NCBI GenBank assembly: GCA_024138025.1
Contig: JAMXBD010004245.1
Coordinates: forward strand, 1-64,000
Reading direction: 5' to 3'
Length of the DNA: 64,000 nucleotides
Origin: Combretum micranthum
Lineage: Eukaryota > Streptophyta > Magnoliopsida > Myrtales > Combretaceae
In this document: piece after piece, positions 25,356-36,812 of the stretch
How positions within the stretch are numbered: the first letter of the stretch is position 1
Layout: every line of letters starts with the position of its first letter
Notes under the pieces: model-generated
The model's input: the letters and a program-made list of their open reading frames with translations, nothing else
Told to the model about the DNA's origin: nothing
Databases searched by the model: none
Translations under genes and position numbers: made by a program

Positions 25356-25960
25356 CTAAGACAATCCTACTAGTCTGTATGATCTATTCCAGAATATCGA
25401 AATTCCTATCACATAATATGTCTCTCTTCTATCTTTCATTTCAAAATTCTTAGAGAAAAAATCTTCAGTCTCATATAACATGCCCAAATCATTAGCAACA
25501 TGTAGAATATCATCAACATATACAAACTTACTCCTACTGATCTTTCGATAAATACAACGATCAACAGTGTTTTCTTGGAAACTTAAAGATGTTATAGTGT
25601 CATTAAACTTACTATACCATTGTTGAGAAGCTTGTTTCAGTCTATATATTGACTTCTTGAGTTTCCACACCATATGTTATTTTTATGCTATGGAAAACCT
25701 TCAGGTTGATCCATATAAACTTCTTATTCAAGATCTTCACTAAAAAAGGCAGTTTTCACATCCATTTGATGCAAATCTAAATCAAACTGAGCTACTAATG
25801 TCATAATTATCCTCAATGAATCTTTCTTTGAGACAGGTGAAAAATTCTCTTTATAATCAATATCATCCTTTGAGTATAGCCCTTGGCAATAAGTTTAGCT
25901 TTATATCGTTCAATATTACCATTAGAGTCACGTTTGGTCTTAAAAACCCACTTACACCCG
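25356..25960 (-). pseudogene. Copia reverse transcriptase fragment
   Basis: The open part (25356-25673) carries WKLKKSIYRLKQASQQWYSK and the RT active-site motif YVDDIL. Upstream, up to about 25960, broken frames still show homology to the RT N-terminal half, such as a 'VKTAFF'-type motif. The frame is disrupted by several stops and indels. Confidence 0.7.
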
Positions 25961-26106
25961 ACTTGTTTAGAACCTTATAACAAATCTTTATGATCCCAGA
26001 CATTGTTTTATGCCATGAAGTTTGACTTGTCTTTCATGGCCTCAATTTTTTTATCAAACTTATCAATTTCTATGACTTGTGAAAATGAAATAGGATCTTT
26101 ATAAAT

Positions 26107-27126
26107 TTAAATGTCAAATTTTAACTCTTGCAAATAAACCACATAGTCATCAAAGATAGCTGGCGTTCTCATTCTTATAGGTTTGTTCAAACCTATTCTA
26201 CATGGTTTATTCATGTTAGTTGGTTGTAAGTTAGATTCATGTTCAGGTGCCGATTCATTCAAATGTTGCTTAGGATCTTTTTGTTCTTCCAATACTAGAG
26301 CAACACTTGTTATAGATGTGGATATTGGAACATTTTTAGGAAATGGAACATCAACCCTTACTTCATTAATATCCACATTATGTTTTTTTCAACACTCCTA
26401 CTAACTTCTCCATTTTCAATAAATCTGACATTAGTTGTTTCAACAATTCTTGGACTATGGTTTGGACAATAAAACCTATACCCCTTAGTTTTATCTAGGT
26501 AGCCAATAAAGTAACCACTATTGTTCAAGAATCTAATTTTCTTTAATATGGACTATAAACTCGTGCTTCTATTGGGCAACCCCAAACATGCAGGTGTCTT
26601 ATACTAGGTTTCTTTCCAGTCCACAACTTAAAAGGAGTCTTAGGAATTGCCTTATAGGAATCCTATTTAGCAAATACACTGTAGTTTTAAGTGCATACAT
26701 CCACAAGGTTTTGGGTAATGTGGAATTGCTCATCATACTCTTAACCATGTCCATTAATGTCACGTTGTGCCTTTCTCCAACACCATTTTGTTGTGGTATG
26801 CCTAGCATAGTATATGGTGCACATATGCCATGTTTTCGAGGAACATCTTGTGATGTTCTTAGGCACAATAAACAATCTACAGCACAAAAGTCCTTGTCTA
26901 GTACTTTGTGTAAAGTTGGTATGAGAGAACTATGTTGTTTATTATTACTTGTACTATAATTATCTAAATTGGAAAAATTACATATGAATGCATGAATCTT
27001 TGGTATTAGTTCATTTAAGGCATTAATGTTTGCATTAATTAAAAGAAAGAATAAACATTTGAGTAAGACAGTCAAATAAGATATAAATGATTGACCATTA
27101 CTATTACCGTCGAAATTAAATTCCAC
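26107..27126 (-). pseudogene. Copia integrase and linker fragment
   Basis: The frame at 26599-27126 contains GIPQQNGVGERHNVTLMDMV, which includes the third catalytic residue region (glutamate) of the copia integrase core. It also has LPKTLWMYALKTTVYLLNRIP. The 26107-26376 frame covers the linker between integrase and RT. The first two integrase aspartates and the zinc-binding region are missing or unrecognisable. Confidence 0.7.
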
Positions 27127-27721
27127 TATGATGAAATATTATATTTAATTATTATTTCCTATTAACTAACCTGACCTATTTTCAAAAACCCCATATTGAT
27201 AAACCATGCTAAATTCATCCGCAATTTGGGAACCCCCAAATCTTGTGGTGAGAAACCCAAAACCACATAGCACATAGAAATTGTAATCACAAATTTTGAG
27301 TGAAAAGAGAAGCATGTGGTGTCGAGAGTTCATCAATGATTTGTGTATTTCCTCTTGATTGTTGCATCTTCACAACATTGAAGCAAATAGCTCTCGGATT
27401 GGACTTCTAACATAACAGACTAGTCTCCATTTTTGAAATCTAGGTCAGGTCTTGCAAGAACATGAGCTCGGATTGCTTTTGTATCGGGTCCAGCTTGATA
27501 AATGTTATTGTGAGCTTGATGATGTTCATGCACAGGTCAATCTTCTTCTGAAAACAGGTCGGGTTGGGTTGGCTAATAGGAAAATAGTAATCAAACACAA
27601 TATTCATGACAGATGGAATTGATGGATGCATTTAGACGGCATCAGTAACAGTCCACTAATGATTTATTTGACTTATTTATGGCCTTCTTGTTCATCTTCA
27701 AATTTAGTTTCGTATAACACC
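27127..27721. other. No gene seen
   Basis: Spacer between the truncated copia relic and the duplicated segment. There is no recognisable domain or element end. Confidence 0.4.
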
Positions 27722-29143
27722 CAATTTTACAAAGTTGGTCAATTTTGAAAAAGTTGGGACTTATACATTTTTTTAAGTCTTGATGGACATCCATGCAATT
27801 TTATTAAAAACGTTAGGGAGTAACAATAAAATTATTAAGAATTTTCACAATTTTTTTTCATTTTGATGTCCCAAAGTTACTCTAAAGCTCAATCATAATT
27901 TGTCTAAGTTATTGTTAGGAGCTAGCAAAAAAATGACCGAATCAAACCAAACCAATCTAAACCGAAAATATAGTTTTTTGAACAATTTAGTTCAAAAAAA
28001 TCTCAATTTGATGATTGGTTTGAAGGAGTAAACCGATGCAATCCGTTAAACTAAATCAAACCGTTTTAGAAAAACATAATAATTTTATTTGTAAATATAT
28101 ATTTATTTATAATGATTAATTAAATCTCATACATGTTTTTTTTTTCTTTTTGTTTCATTATAATATTTATTATTTGTTTAATATTGGTTAATACTAGCTT
28201 GCTTTTTCTTTCTTAAGTTGCTTTAAGGTGTAAAACATATTCTTCTATTGGTTATTTGATGTTATTTTTTTGTTAATTGTTTTAACTCTATGAAGTATAG
28301 ACTTTATCTATTTAGTTATAACTCTTATTATGTATCAATTTTTTAATATATTTTGTTAGCAAATCACTTTTTATTCGTGAATGGTTTTGTTGCTAGATAA
28401 TTTTATATTTTTGCCAAATTTATTAGTAGATGATTGGATGGTTTTGTGAAAGATTATAGATTATAACTGTTATGTATTAGTCAATAAATGTGCTTTGTTG
28501 GTATATAATTGATTGGTCACTAAATGATTTTATAGATGACTATGAACTATGAATGTAATGAATTTATGATATATTTTGTAGTGATTTGTAATCAAAACAT
28601 TATAGAGTAATTTAAATATTTGAGTATCCACATAAATGTGAAAGATTGAAACAAATTTTTTTTTTTAATTAAATTTTTTATATAATCTGTAATCCAACCG
28701 AACCGAACCATTATAAAAAGGTTTGTAAAATTTCCAATCCGAACTAAATCGTTATCCAATGGTCTGGTTTTGAGCGAAAGAAAAAAAAGACAAACCATAA
28801 ATTATGATTTTGTTTGGTTTAGTAAAAATTGAACTAAATTGATTCATACCTATCCCTAGATTTTATCAATATGATTGGTAATGCCTAATTTCTCCCTAAA
28901 AACAAGTGTTTATGGATGTTCCTAAACTAAGTAGGAGGCCTAGGCACAGGTCATGTTTTACAAGTTTTATCATTTTAAATTTGAATATTCACTCATTGGT
29001 GAAAATATAATGTCCTTTGAAAGATTATCATGATTAATGTATTGACACGCTATATCTATTTTATAATCCTTTTGTTAGCTTGTTTTTTCTTTTAAAAAAT
29101 GATGCCTCCACGTGTTAACTTTTAATACACTGTTTCATCACGT
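27722..29143. repeat. Second copy of the 23445-23895 segment, interrupted
   Basis: Homology to 23445-23895 runs from 27722 to about 27915, stops at an inserted element, and resumes from 28859 to about 29143. There it meets the hAT-like element starting at 29145. Confidence 0.55.
27916..28858. mobile_element. About 943-bp hAT-like insertion
   Basis: The insertion interrupts a duplicated segment whose other copy lacks it. The ends read taggagctag and, inverted, tagggatagg. Flanking octamers gttattgt and gattttat match at 5 of 8 positions. Subterminal blocks rich in 'aaccgaaccgaacc'/'ggtttggt' lie at both ends. No coding capacity is seen. Confidence 0.5.
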
Positions 29144-29498
29144 TTAAGGGTGAGCGAATAACCTTGTCATACAGGATATTTACTCGAATCTTGCTCGACC
29201 GGATAGGGTCCGGGTGAGTATTAAGGGTCACAAGGTAGGTTACGAGTATCAATTTTTTGTAACTTGCTTTCACAGGATAGGGTACAGGCATGAGGTCTTC
29301 AGACTCTATACGCACCCTAGAACCTATACTATGTTGTACAAGATATAAGTTTCAGGGCATCATGTATCCATCCTATTAAATATTATACATAATATTAATA
29401 TATAATAAATAATGATATTCCATATTTATTTTGCAACCACTTATATTCAATATTATTATTTGTACAATAAATTTTAAAAAGTTTTATTATAGAAGGAC

Positions 29499-29756
29499 TG
29501 AAGAATGACGAATCCAAATTCCCTAAAACATCACCGACATTGTTGCAATAGACAGAGAACTCAGAAGAAGAAAAGGAAATGATATTATTAGAAGTAATGT
29601 TTGTTACAGAGACAAAAGAACTATTTATAGTTCTCAAACAAGAAAACAGAGGAAACGGAAAAATAACCAACTGTTAGAATTAGCTAACGGAACTAATAAA
29701 GAGCTAATAAAAACTAACAGATAACTAACAGACATAATAAAATACATATATCTACA
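29499..29756 (-). repeat. 3' LTR of the 29.5-34.5 kb copia element
   Basis: This is a 258-bp direct repeat of 34195-34450. On the minus strand it starts TGTAGATATA and ends ATTCTTCA. The polypurine tract cttgaggggggga abuts it at the upper side. Confidence 0.9.
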
Positions 29757-29764
29757 TCCCCCCC

Positions 29765-32700
29765 TCAAGTGGGATCTTGCAAAAGACCCAACTTGAAACA
29801 TGAAGATAACAAAGATGATGCGGGAAGAAGTTTGGTAAACATGTCTGCCAGCTGATCAGAGGAACTAATATGCAATAACTGAAGAAAACCCTTTGAAATC
29901 TGATCACGAGTGAAATGAATATCAATTTCAATGTGCTTAGTCCGACCATGGTGACATGGATTGTGCGCAATCATAACAGCGGACTTGTTATCACAGAACA
30001 AAGTGATAGGAAAAGAAACAGGAATGCATAAGTCTTGAAGAACAAAGGATACCCAAAGAAGCTCCTTAGTAGCAGTTGCTAAACACCTATATTCGGCTTC
30101 AGCAGAGGAAGTGGAAACCGTAGTTTGTTTCTTGGATTTCCAAGAGACAATAGCAGACCCAAGAAGAATGCAGAAACCAGAGGTGGAACGTCGATCCACA
30201 GGGCAAGACGCCCAATCAGCATCAGCATAGGCACTTAATTGAAGATCATTATCAGATGGGAAGAATAAACCAAAGTGAATAGTATGCTTCAAATAACGAA
30301 GTAAATGAAGCAAAGCAGCAAAATGAGTGGAGCGTGGAGCTGACACAAACTGAGAAAGTCGATTAACCGCATAGGCAATGTCAGGTCGAGTAATACTCAA
30401 GTAAAGAAGTCGACCAATAATAGTACGAAAAGATTGAGGATCATCAAGTAAATGTCCTGTCTCTCTATCAAGGATAATGTTCGAAGGTAAAGGTGTTTTA
30501 GCAGGCTTACAAGCAGACAATCCAGCAGAGGTTAAAATATCAAGAACATACTTCCTCTGATGAACACGAATACCAGAAGAATCGCGATACAATTCAAGAC
30601 CAAGAAAAAATTTAGCTTCCCCCATATCTTTAATCGTAAAAGCAGCATCTAAATCTCCTTTTAAAGTAAGTATAGCAGCTTCACTAGAACCTGTCAATAA
30701 AAGGTCATCCACATAGACCAAAGCAACAAGAAAACCACTGGAATCAGATCGAACAAACAATGAATAATCATTCTTGGACTGAGAAAACCCTTTACTTATC
30801 AAGAATTGAGTAAGTTCATGATTCCATTGTCGAGATGCTTGCTTAAGGCCATACAAGGAACGTTTAAGCTTACAAACTTGAGAAGAAGTAGCTTTATCAT
30901 ATCCTTGTGGAGGCTGCATATAAAGATCTTCATGTAGAAAACCATGAAGAAAAGCATTGTTGATGTCAACTTGATGCAAAGGCCAACCTCTAGTACTAGC
31001 AACAGCTAAAATAATCCGAACAGTACCCAATTTGGCAACCGGTGAAAATGTATCATGATAGTCTTCACCATAAACTTGGGTATAGCCCTTGGCAACTAGC
31101 CTAGCCTTATGTCTATCAACAGAGCCATCGGGTTTATATTTAGTTTTATAAACCCACTTACATCCAATAGCCTTTTTGCCCTTGGGTAAAGTAGTAAGTT
31201 CCCAAGTATCATTTCGTTCCAAAGCATCAAGTTCATTCTTCATTGCAAGCACCCACTCCTTATGTTTAACAGCTTGTGTATAACACTTTGGTTCAAAGAC
31301 AGTCATTACATTTGCAATAGATTTCACATATTCTTTAGTGTATGAGGTAAAAGAATGAGGATGAAAAAGTGGATACAATGTATTGGAAGGAGACAAGTCA
31401 GGAACAAATTGAGATGAAGCTGCTGCAGCAGTAGTAACATGCATTGTATGTTCAAAATCCTTTAACCAATTAGGTAATCGACGTTCTCTAGTAGAACGAC
31501 GTGGACAAGGAGTGTGAATAGAATCAGAATGAGGAATAGAAACATGATCAGAAAGAGGAATGGAATTATCAGACAGAACAATGGGATCAGAATTTGTTGT
31601 ATCAAGAGAATGATTGAAAGAAGTATCAGGAGAAAAAGAAATATGATCATCAAAAAGAACAGATTGTCTTTTGGATTCAGGACTGATCGAGGAAGTATCA
31701 CGAAAGGGAAATAAATGTTCAAAAAATTGAACATTCCGACTGACAAGAATTTTTTTATTGGATAAATCAAAGAGCTTGTATCCCTTCTGCCCTTGAACAT
31801 AACCAAGAAAGATACACCTAGCACCTCTAGGATCAAACTTATCACGTTTTGGCGAAGGAATCATAGAATAACATAAACAGCCCATAACACGCAAATGATC
31901 ATATTCAGGTGGTTTGCCAAAGAGCATTTCATAAGGTGTTTTCCAACCTAAAAGAGCCATAGGCATGCGATTAATCAAATAAGTGGATGTTAAAATGCAT
32001 TCACTCCAAAAATATTTTGGTAAATTTGCATGAATACGCAAGGCTCGACTTGTATCTAATAAATGGCGGTGTTTGCGCTCAACTCTCCCATTTTGTTGTG
32101 GTGTATAAATTGTGGAACGTTGATGTAAAATGCCTAGCTTATGAAACAAGGATTGAGTTACATGAGACATGAATTCCGAACCATTATCAGTTCGGACAAA
32201 TTGAGGTGATTTGTCAAAATGATTTTTAATATATCGAAAAAATTGATCTAAAACAGAGGAAACTTGAAATTTATTGTTCAAGACATAGGTCCAAGTGATC
32301 GACTATAATCATCAACTATAGTAAGAAAGTAATTTCCACCTGTCAAAGAAGTAATCTTAAAAGGTCCCCAAAGATCAATATGTAACAAAGAAAAGGAGAG
32401 AGGGATCTATTATCACTACTATGAAAAGGTAAAGCATGCATCTTAGCTTGACAACATGTATCACAAAAGAATTGTGATAAACTCAAAGATTTACACATGG
32501 ACAAATGTTGTAATTTGGAGACTGAAGTATGTCCCAAACGTTGATGAACCAAATTGGTTAAATCAACCTTATTACATGTAAGAACAGAACTATTATGTTC
32601 AAACGAAGGAAGAACAACCCTATTAGTAGAAGGATGAAGAACATACAATCCATTATATTCTTTAGCAGCTGCCACATTCAATTTAGTTTTCAGGTCCTGA

Positions 32701-33191
32701 AAAAGACAAACATGATCATTCAAGACAAGGGTTAGCTGATTGGTTTTGAGGACTTTAGTGACTGACATAAGATTGTGTGTAAAGTCTGGTATATGCAAAA
32801 CATCTTCCAAGACAATATTCGGAAACAAAATGATTTGGCCTACAGTAGTAACAGCTTTAGTTGTGCCATCTGGAAGACGAACAAGAACTGGTTTGTTTAA
32901 GGATGTGATGGAGGTTAAGAGGTGTAAGTGAGGTGTCATGTGATCGGTTGCTCCCGTATCAACTATCCAAGAATCAAATGTGCAATTCATAGCTGCTAAA
33001 CAAGAAGAAGAGTAAGTACCTGCACTGAAAACAGAGTTCACAACCGATCCTCCATTACCATGTGTATTGGCAGATTGTGTCTTGAACATTTTAAACATTT
33101 CCTGACAAAAAGATTGAAATTCTCTACTATCTGCATTCAATCTATCAGAAGAAGGCATGTCAGCAACAATATCAAAAGGAGAATCAGTCAT
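29765..33191 (-). pseudogene. Copia pol (protease, integrase, RT, RNase H), frameshifted
   Basis: The pol ATG at 33189-33191 overlaps the gag TGA by one base. The first part has the protease motif WIVDTGATDHMT and the integrase zinc region (H...H, CDTCC). Its frame is lost near 32385 and again near 32300, within the integrase core just after DLWGP and VDDYSR. The 838-codon remainder (29765-32281) is open. Its integrase residues D32 (RTDNGSEF) and E68 (NGRVERKH) are 35 residues apart as expected. It continues through RT (VDINNAFLHG, YVDDLL at residues 523-528) to RNase H (CDNKSAVMIAH) and a C-terminal TKLLP. Single-base indels explain the breaks, so this copy is not autonomous as written. Confidence 0.85.
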
Positions 33192-34141
33192 CAAGTTAGT
33201 TTTTCAACATGTGCTGCTATAGAACCTCGCTTATTTCCAGCATTCATTCTTTTTCCTTTGTACCATTCGGGATACCCAACAAGCTGGAAACAATTCTCCA
33301 TAACATGACCATCACCTCCACAATGCTTACAATTCAATCGACCTTTCATTTTTCGTTTATCCATGAATCCAACAGACCTATTATAACTCGCTTTCCCAGT
33401 CGCAAAGGCTACTCCAGCAGGTTCTGTCAACAATGTAATTTCTCTTTGTTTTTCTATTTGTTGAACCAAATAGAAAGCTCGATTCACAGATGGAAGAGGC
33501 TCCATCGAAAGGATTTGATTACGAACATACTCATATGCATCTCCCAAACCCATTAGAAATTGCATCAAACGCAATTCTGATTCATAAGCTGCAATCCTAT
33601 CAGTCATACGACATGTACACAGCTCAATTCTTCCACATATACATGTTGGATATGCATGCAAAGAATTCAACTCATCCCATAATTTTCTAAGCTTATTATA
33701 ATAAGCACTTACAGACAAATTCCCTTGTTTCATGTTACAAATTTCTTGTTGCAATTGATAAATGAGCGGACCATTAGATTGTCCATATTGCTCCGCAACC
33801 TCATTCCATAATTCCAAGGCAGATTTTGCATACAAGAAATTTTGAGAAAGATCTGGAATCATCGAGTTTAATATCCAACAACGTACCATGGAATCACACT
33901 TATTCCATTTCTCTAAATCTCCAGAATTCTCACTAGGTTTACTAATTGTTCCATCAATAAACCCTAACTTCGATTTAGCACTAAGTGCCATTTTAATAGA
34001 TCTATTCCACGAAATGTAATTCGATCCATTAAAAGAAATATTACCTAAACACATGCTAGGATTATCTGAATTTGACAGATAATGAGGATCAAGCAAATTC
34101 ATTTCCATTCGATTGAAATCGTTAAGAAATTGATTCGTCAT
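33191..34141 (-). CDS. Copia gag protein, 316 aa
   Basis: This is the nucleocapsid precursor that packages element RNA into virus-like particles in the cytoplasm. The frame starts at ATG 34139-34141. It has the copia gag core (NGSNYISWNRSIKMAL, then LELWNEVAEQYGQ and MQFLMGLGDAYEYVRNQIL). It ends in one CCHC-like zinc knuckle, CKHCGGDGHVMENC, followed by GYPEWYKG. The stop TGA shares its A with the pol start ATG, so pol lies in the -1 frame. In most copia elements gag and pol are one frame, so this is either a one-base mutation or an expression device. Confidence 0.8.
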   Translation of the reverse strand: MTNQFLNDFNRMEMNLLDPHYLSNSDNPSMCLGNISFNGSNYISWNRSIKMALSAKSKLGFIDGTISKPSENSGDLEKWNKCDSMVRCWILNSMIPDLSQNFLYAKSALELWNEVAEQYGQSNGPLIYQLQQEICNMKQGNLSVSAYYNKLRKLWDELNSLHAYPTCICGRIELCTCRMTDRIAAYESELRLMQFLMGLGDAYEYVRNQILSMEPLPSVNRAFYLVQQIEKQREITLLTEPAGVAFATGKASYNRSVGFMDKRKMKGRLNCKHCGGDGHVMENCFQLVGYPEWYKGKRMNAGNKRGSIAAHVEKLT

Positions 34142-34194
34142 ATTAATCCGAAGAAGAGAGACTTACAAGAATCCAAAGTCCTGCTCTGATACCA

Positions 34195-34450
34195 TGAAGA
34201 ATGAATCCAAATTCCCTAAAACATCACCGACATTGTTGCAATAGACAGAGTACAACTCAGAAGAAGAAAAGGAAATGATATTATTAGAAGTAATTTGTTA
34301 CAGAGACAAAAGAACTATTTATAGTTCTCAAACAAGAAAACAGAGGAAACGGAAAAATAACCAACTGTTAGAATTAGCTAACGGAACTAATAAAGAGCTA
34401 ATAAAAACTAACAGATAACTAACAGACATAATAAAATACATATATCTACA
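34195..34450 (-). repeat. 5' LTR of the 29.5-34.5 kb copia element
   Basis: A 256-bp LTR, nearly identical to 29499-29756. It is the promoter-bearing LTR for the minus-strand element. The primer-binding site lies directly below 34195. Confidence 0.9.
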
Positions 34451-35066
34451 GGACTTGTACTATTCTATTATAAAATAACTTGTTATTTTCATTTTAAAAG
34501 AACTATGGTTGTACGTATATACTTTGACCCCCAAATTATATAAAGATATTGTTTATGTTATAATACTAATTAATATATTGAAGTAGTTTCAAAGTTTTTA
34601 ATTTTGGAATTTTATGCAAGTTTTATAATTTTGTTTAATATCACATAAATTGGTTCCATAAGTATATGTTGGAGGTTTCAACTTTCACACATAAATAGAT
34701 TTTGTATATTATAGAATTTGTGATATTAATAAATTACTTTTTAAATTTCTTTCTGCATGTTTATATTGAATGTATGCAAATAAAATAGTATTACATATTA
34801 TATTAAAACATATCAAAAACTATATACTTGATGTTTTAAAAAGAAAGAAAAAATATGAAGATTTTGTAAAAAAAAAAAAAAGTTACAGGTTCTATAGAAT
34901 ACTTTATACCCTGTAAATTTTATAGGGTACAAGGTACATGATGGGTACAAGGAGCCACAAGATAGGTTACAGGCATAAAATTCAATACCCTATACCTTAC
35001 AAGGTTAGGGTATGGGTAATGCTTCATACCCTACCCACTATGTACCCACTCATTCCTAGTCATGTT

Positions 35067-36812
35067 CAATTCAAAGGTATTTAATTTACCTTTTTCTTTT
35101 AGTAATGTCTCTTCTTTATTAACTTTTCATCACTACCATTTTCTAAAAAGACTTGTAAATTATAAAATTGAATCTACCATTTTCTTTTCATAATGCCTGT
35201 TCGGTGTTAATTTTTTGTAATTCCTTTTCTCAAAATAGATTATTGGTATTATAATTCAATTATGAAACCAAATATATGATCTATTATTAAAGCATTCACA
35301 TTCGAGAACCTTGATGCAATTTCTCATGTCAAGGATCTCACTTTTTTATATCTTTACGGATGTAGAGAGTTCGTTCAATTTATTGAAGTCTGTGAATAAT
35401 GTGAAAAGGCAAGTTCCATTAGAATATTTTATTATTATAACATAACAATAAGGGTGTTGTGTAAAGTAAATATGATTCACAAAGTATTAAAAAAAATGAA
35501 GAAATCCATGTAAAGAACATTATAAATAAAATGGTGAGGTCTTTTAAGAGGAGAACTCATTAAGGTGCTAATGTGGCACCTTATGAATCTTATGAAGGAA
35601 TTATTCGTTGTGGATGGTCCTAGTGCTTTTATGGTATTAGCTTTTGCTTTCAGTAATGTACCTCTTCTACACTCCATATTTTGTACCTATAGCCGAAATC
35701 TAGTCATTCTCCAACAACTCGTTGACATGGAAAGGACCTCGAATAATATATTCATTTCTTTGTCTACATTGTCATTTTTATTTTTTATTTTTTGACTTTG
35801 CTCTCCTCTTTCTCTCTCCCTTCTCTCTGTCTCTTGTGCTTCTCCTCCTCTTTCTCCTTCTTCACACAACCAAAAAAAAAAAAAGAATAAAAACAAATTA
35901 ACACTAACAACAATACCAATACGTCACCAAAACCTACCTTCTCCTCCACTTACAACAACTATTCCTCCTTCCCACATCAACTAGGATAGAGAAATTAATT
36001 TTTTAATTGAGCTCCATTCTATGTTAGCGAATCGTCAGAGAGATAGCCAAATTCCAACTATGGGTACAATGTGTGAAACAATCAAAACATTCGGATACCT
36101 TCATGAGATGAATTTTTTTAGGTATAATTCTCTTATAAACTAAAAAGTTCAGGTATTACTAATGAAACTTATCCTGAAATATAGGTCATGCTTTAACTTA
36201 TTTTTTCTTGATAAAATTGTTGTAGTTGTTGATCACTTATGTTATGTTTGGTATGTGGGAATAAACAGAATGAAATCGCAATTCTAGATTTTATTCCTAC
36301 TATTATTTTTAGAAACATTTTAGAAAGCTGAAATTGTGGTTTTTGAAAATGGGCGATTCAATTTTGAGGGAGAATTCAATTATGTATTTAAGTAGGGGAA
36401 TCGCGATACATTTGCGTCTTCATTAGTGCTAACTATTTGAATTAACAAGTGTACCAAAATGTGACAAGAATATATCTATTGGTAATCATGTATTGGAATA
36501 AAGGAGTTAATAGTGCAATAAAGATCATCAACTGCAAAAGAAGTAAAATGATTATCTAAAGTCAATGTTAAAGTTTGGCTAAAAAAGAAAAGTCAGTGTC
36601 AAAGATGAACACACATTTGAAGATTGGCAATCATACTATTATGCACCTAAATCACGGCTTCATATACTTATGACAAGCATTATAATAGACAATCATCTGG
36701 ACCAATTTTTCCCATATACTAGCTATGCACCCTTCTCTTTACTGACGTATTTCCTATATTGGGGGGAAGAAAAAGATATTAAAGACTTCTTTTTTCTTTT
36801 TCCAACTATAAA
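35067..36812. other. No gene seen; CT-rich tract
   Basis: AT-rich sequence with a strongly pyrimidine-rich stretch at about 35795-35870 (repeated ctctct/ctcctc). Such tracts occur in plant 5' leaders, but no coding sequence follows. ORFs at 35477-35677, 35565-35795 and 35687-35896 overlap each other or the tract and are not supported. Confidence 0.4.

Larger units (their letters stand above)
23940..27126 (-). mobile_element. 5'-truncated Ty1/copia retrotransposon relic
   Basis: On the minus strand, integrase, reverse transcriptase and RNase H fragments are followed by a polypurine tract at 24255-24270 and a 315-bp LTR candidate at 23940-24254. Gag, protease and the 5' LTR are not found, so the element is cut off near 27126. 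All frames are broken. Confidence 0.75.
29499..34450 (-). mobile_element. Ty1/copia retrotransposon, nearly full length, 4952 bp
   Basis: Two LTRs (29499-29756 and 34195-34450) enclose gag and pol on the minus strand. A primer-binding site tggtatcagagc follows the 5' LTR on the minus strand (at 34194 downward), the usual initiator-Met tRNA type. A polypurine tract lies just above 29756. The flanks share 'aggact', so the target duplication is GGAC or a 5-mer overlapping the LTR ends. By eye the two LTRs differ by three short indels and no clear substitution, implying a recent insertion. Gag-pol has a frame change at the gag/pol boundary and two frame breaks in the integrase. Confidence 0.9.
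29145..35058. mobile_element. hAT-like element split by a copia insertion
   Basis: The left end taagggtgagcgaataac and the inverted right end taggaatgagtgggtaca form imperfect terminal inverted repeats. Flanking octamers atcacgtt (29137-29144) and gtcatgtt (35059-35066) match at 6 of 8 positions. Without the inserted copia element it is about 960 bp, non-coding, and full of 'gggta/taccc' motifs near its ends. It is the best-preserved member of the repeat family scattered at 15.3-19 kb and 62.5 kb. Confidence 0.65.

Noticed and set aside
23445..29143. Direct repeats read as LTRs of one larger retrotransposon
   Set aside because: There is no primer-binding site next to the inner edge at 27721, and the copia relic already has its own polypurine tract and LTR start at 24254.
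31462..31845. 127-codon hydrophobic minus-strand ORF
   Set aside because: It is an alternative frame of the copia pol linker; the 838-codon frame is the real one.
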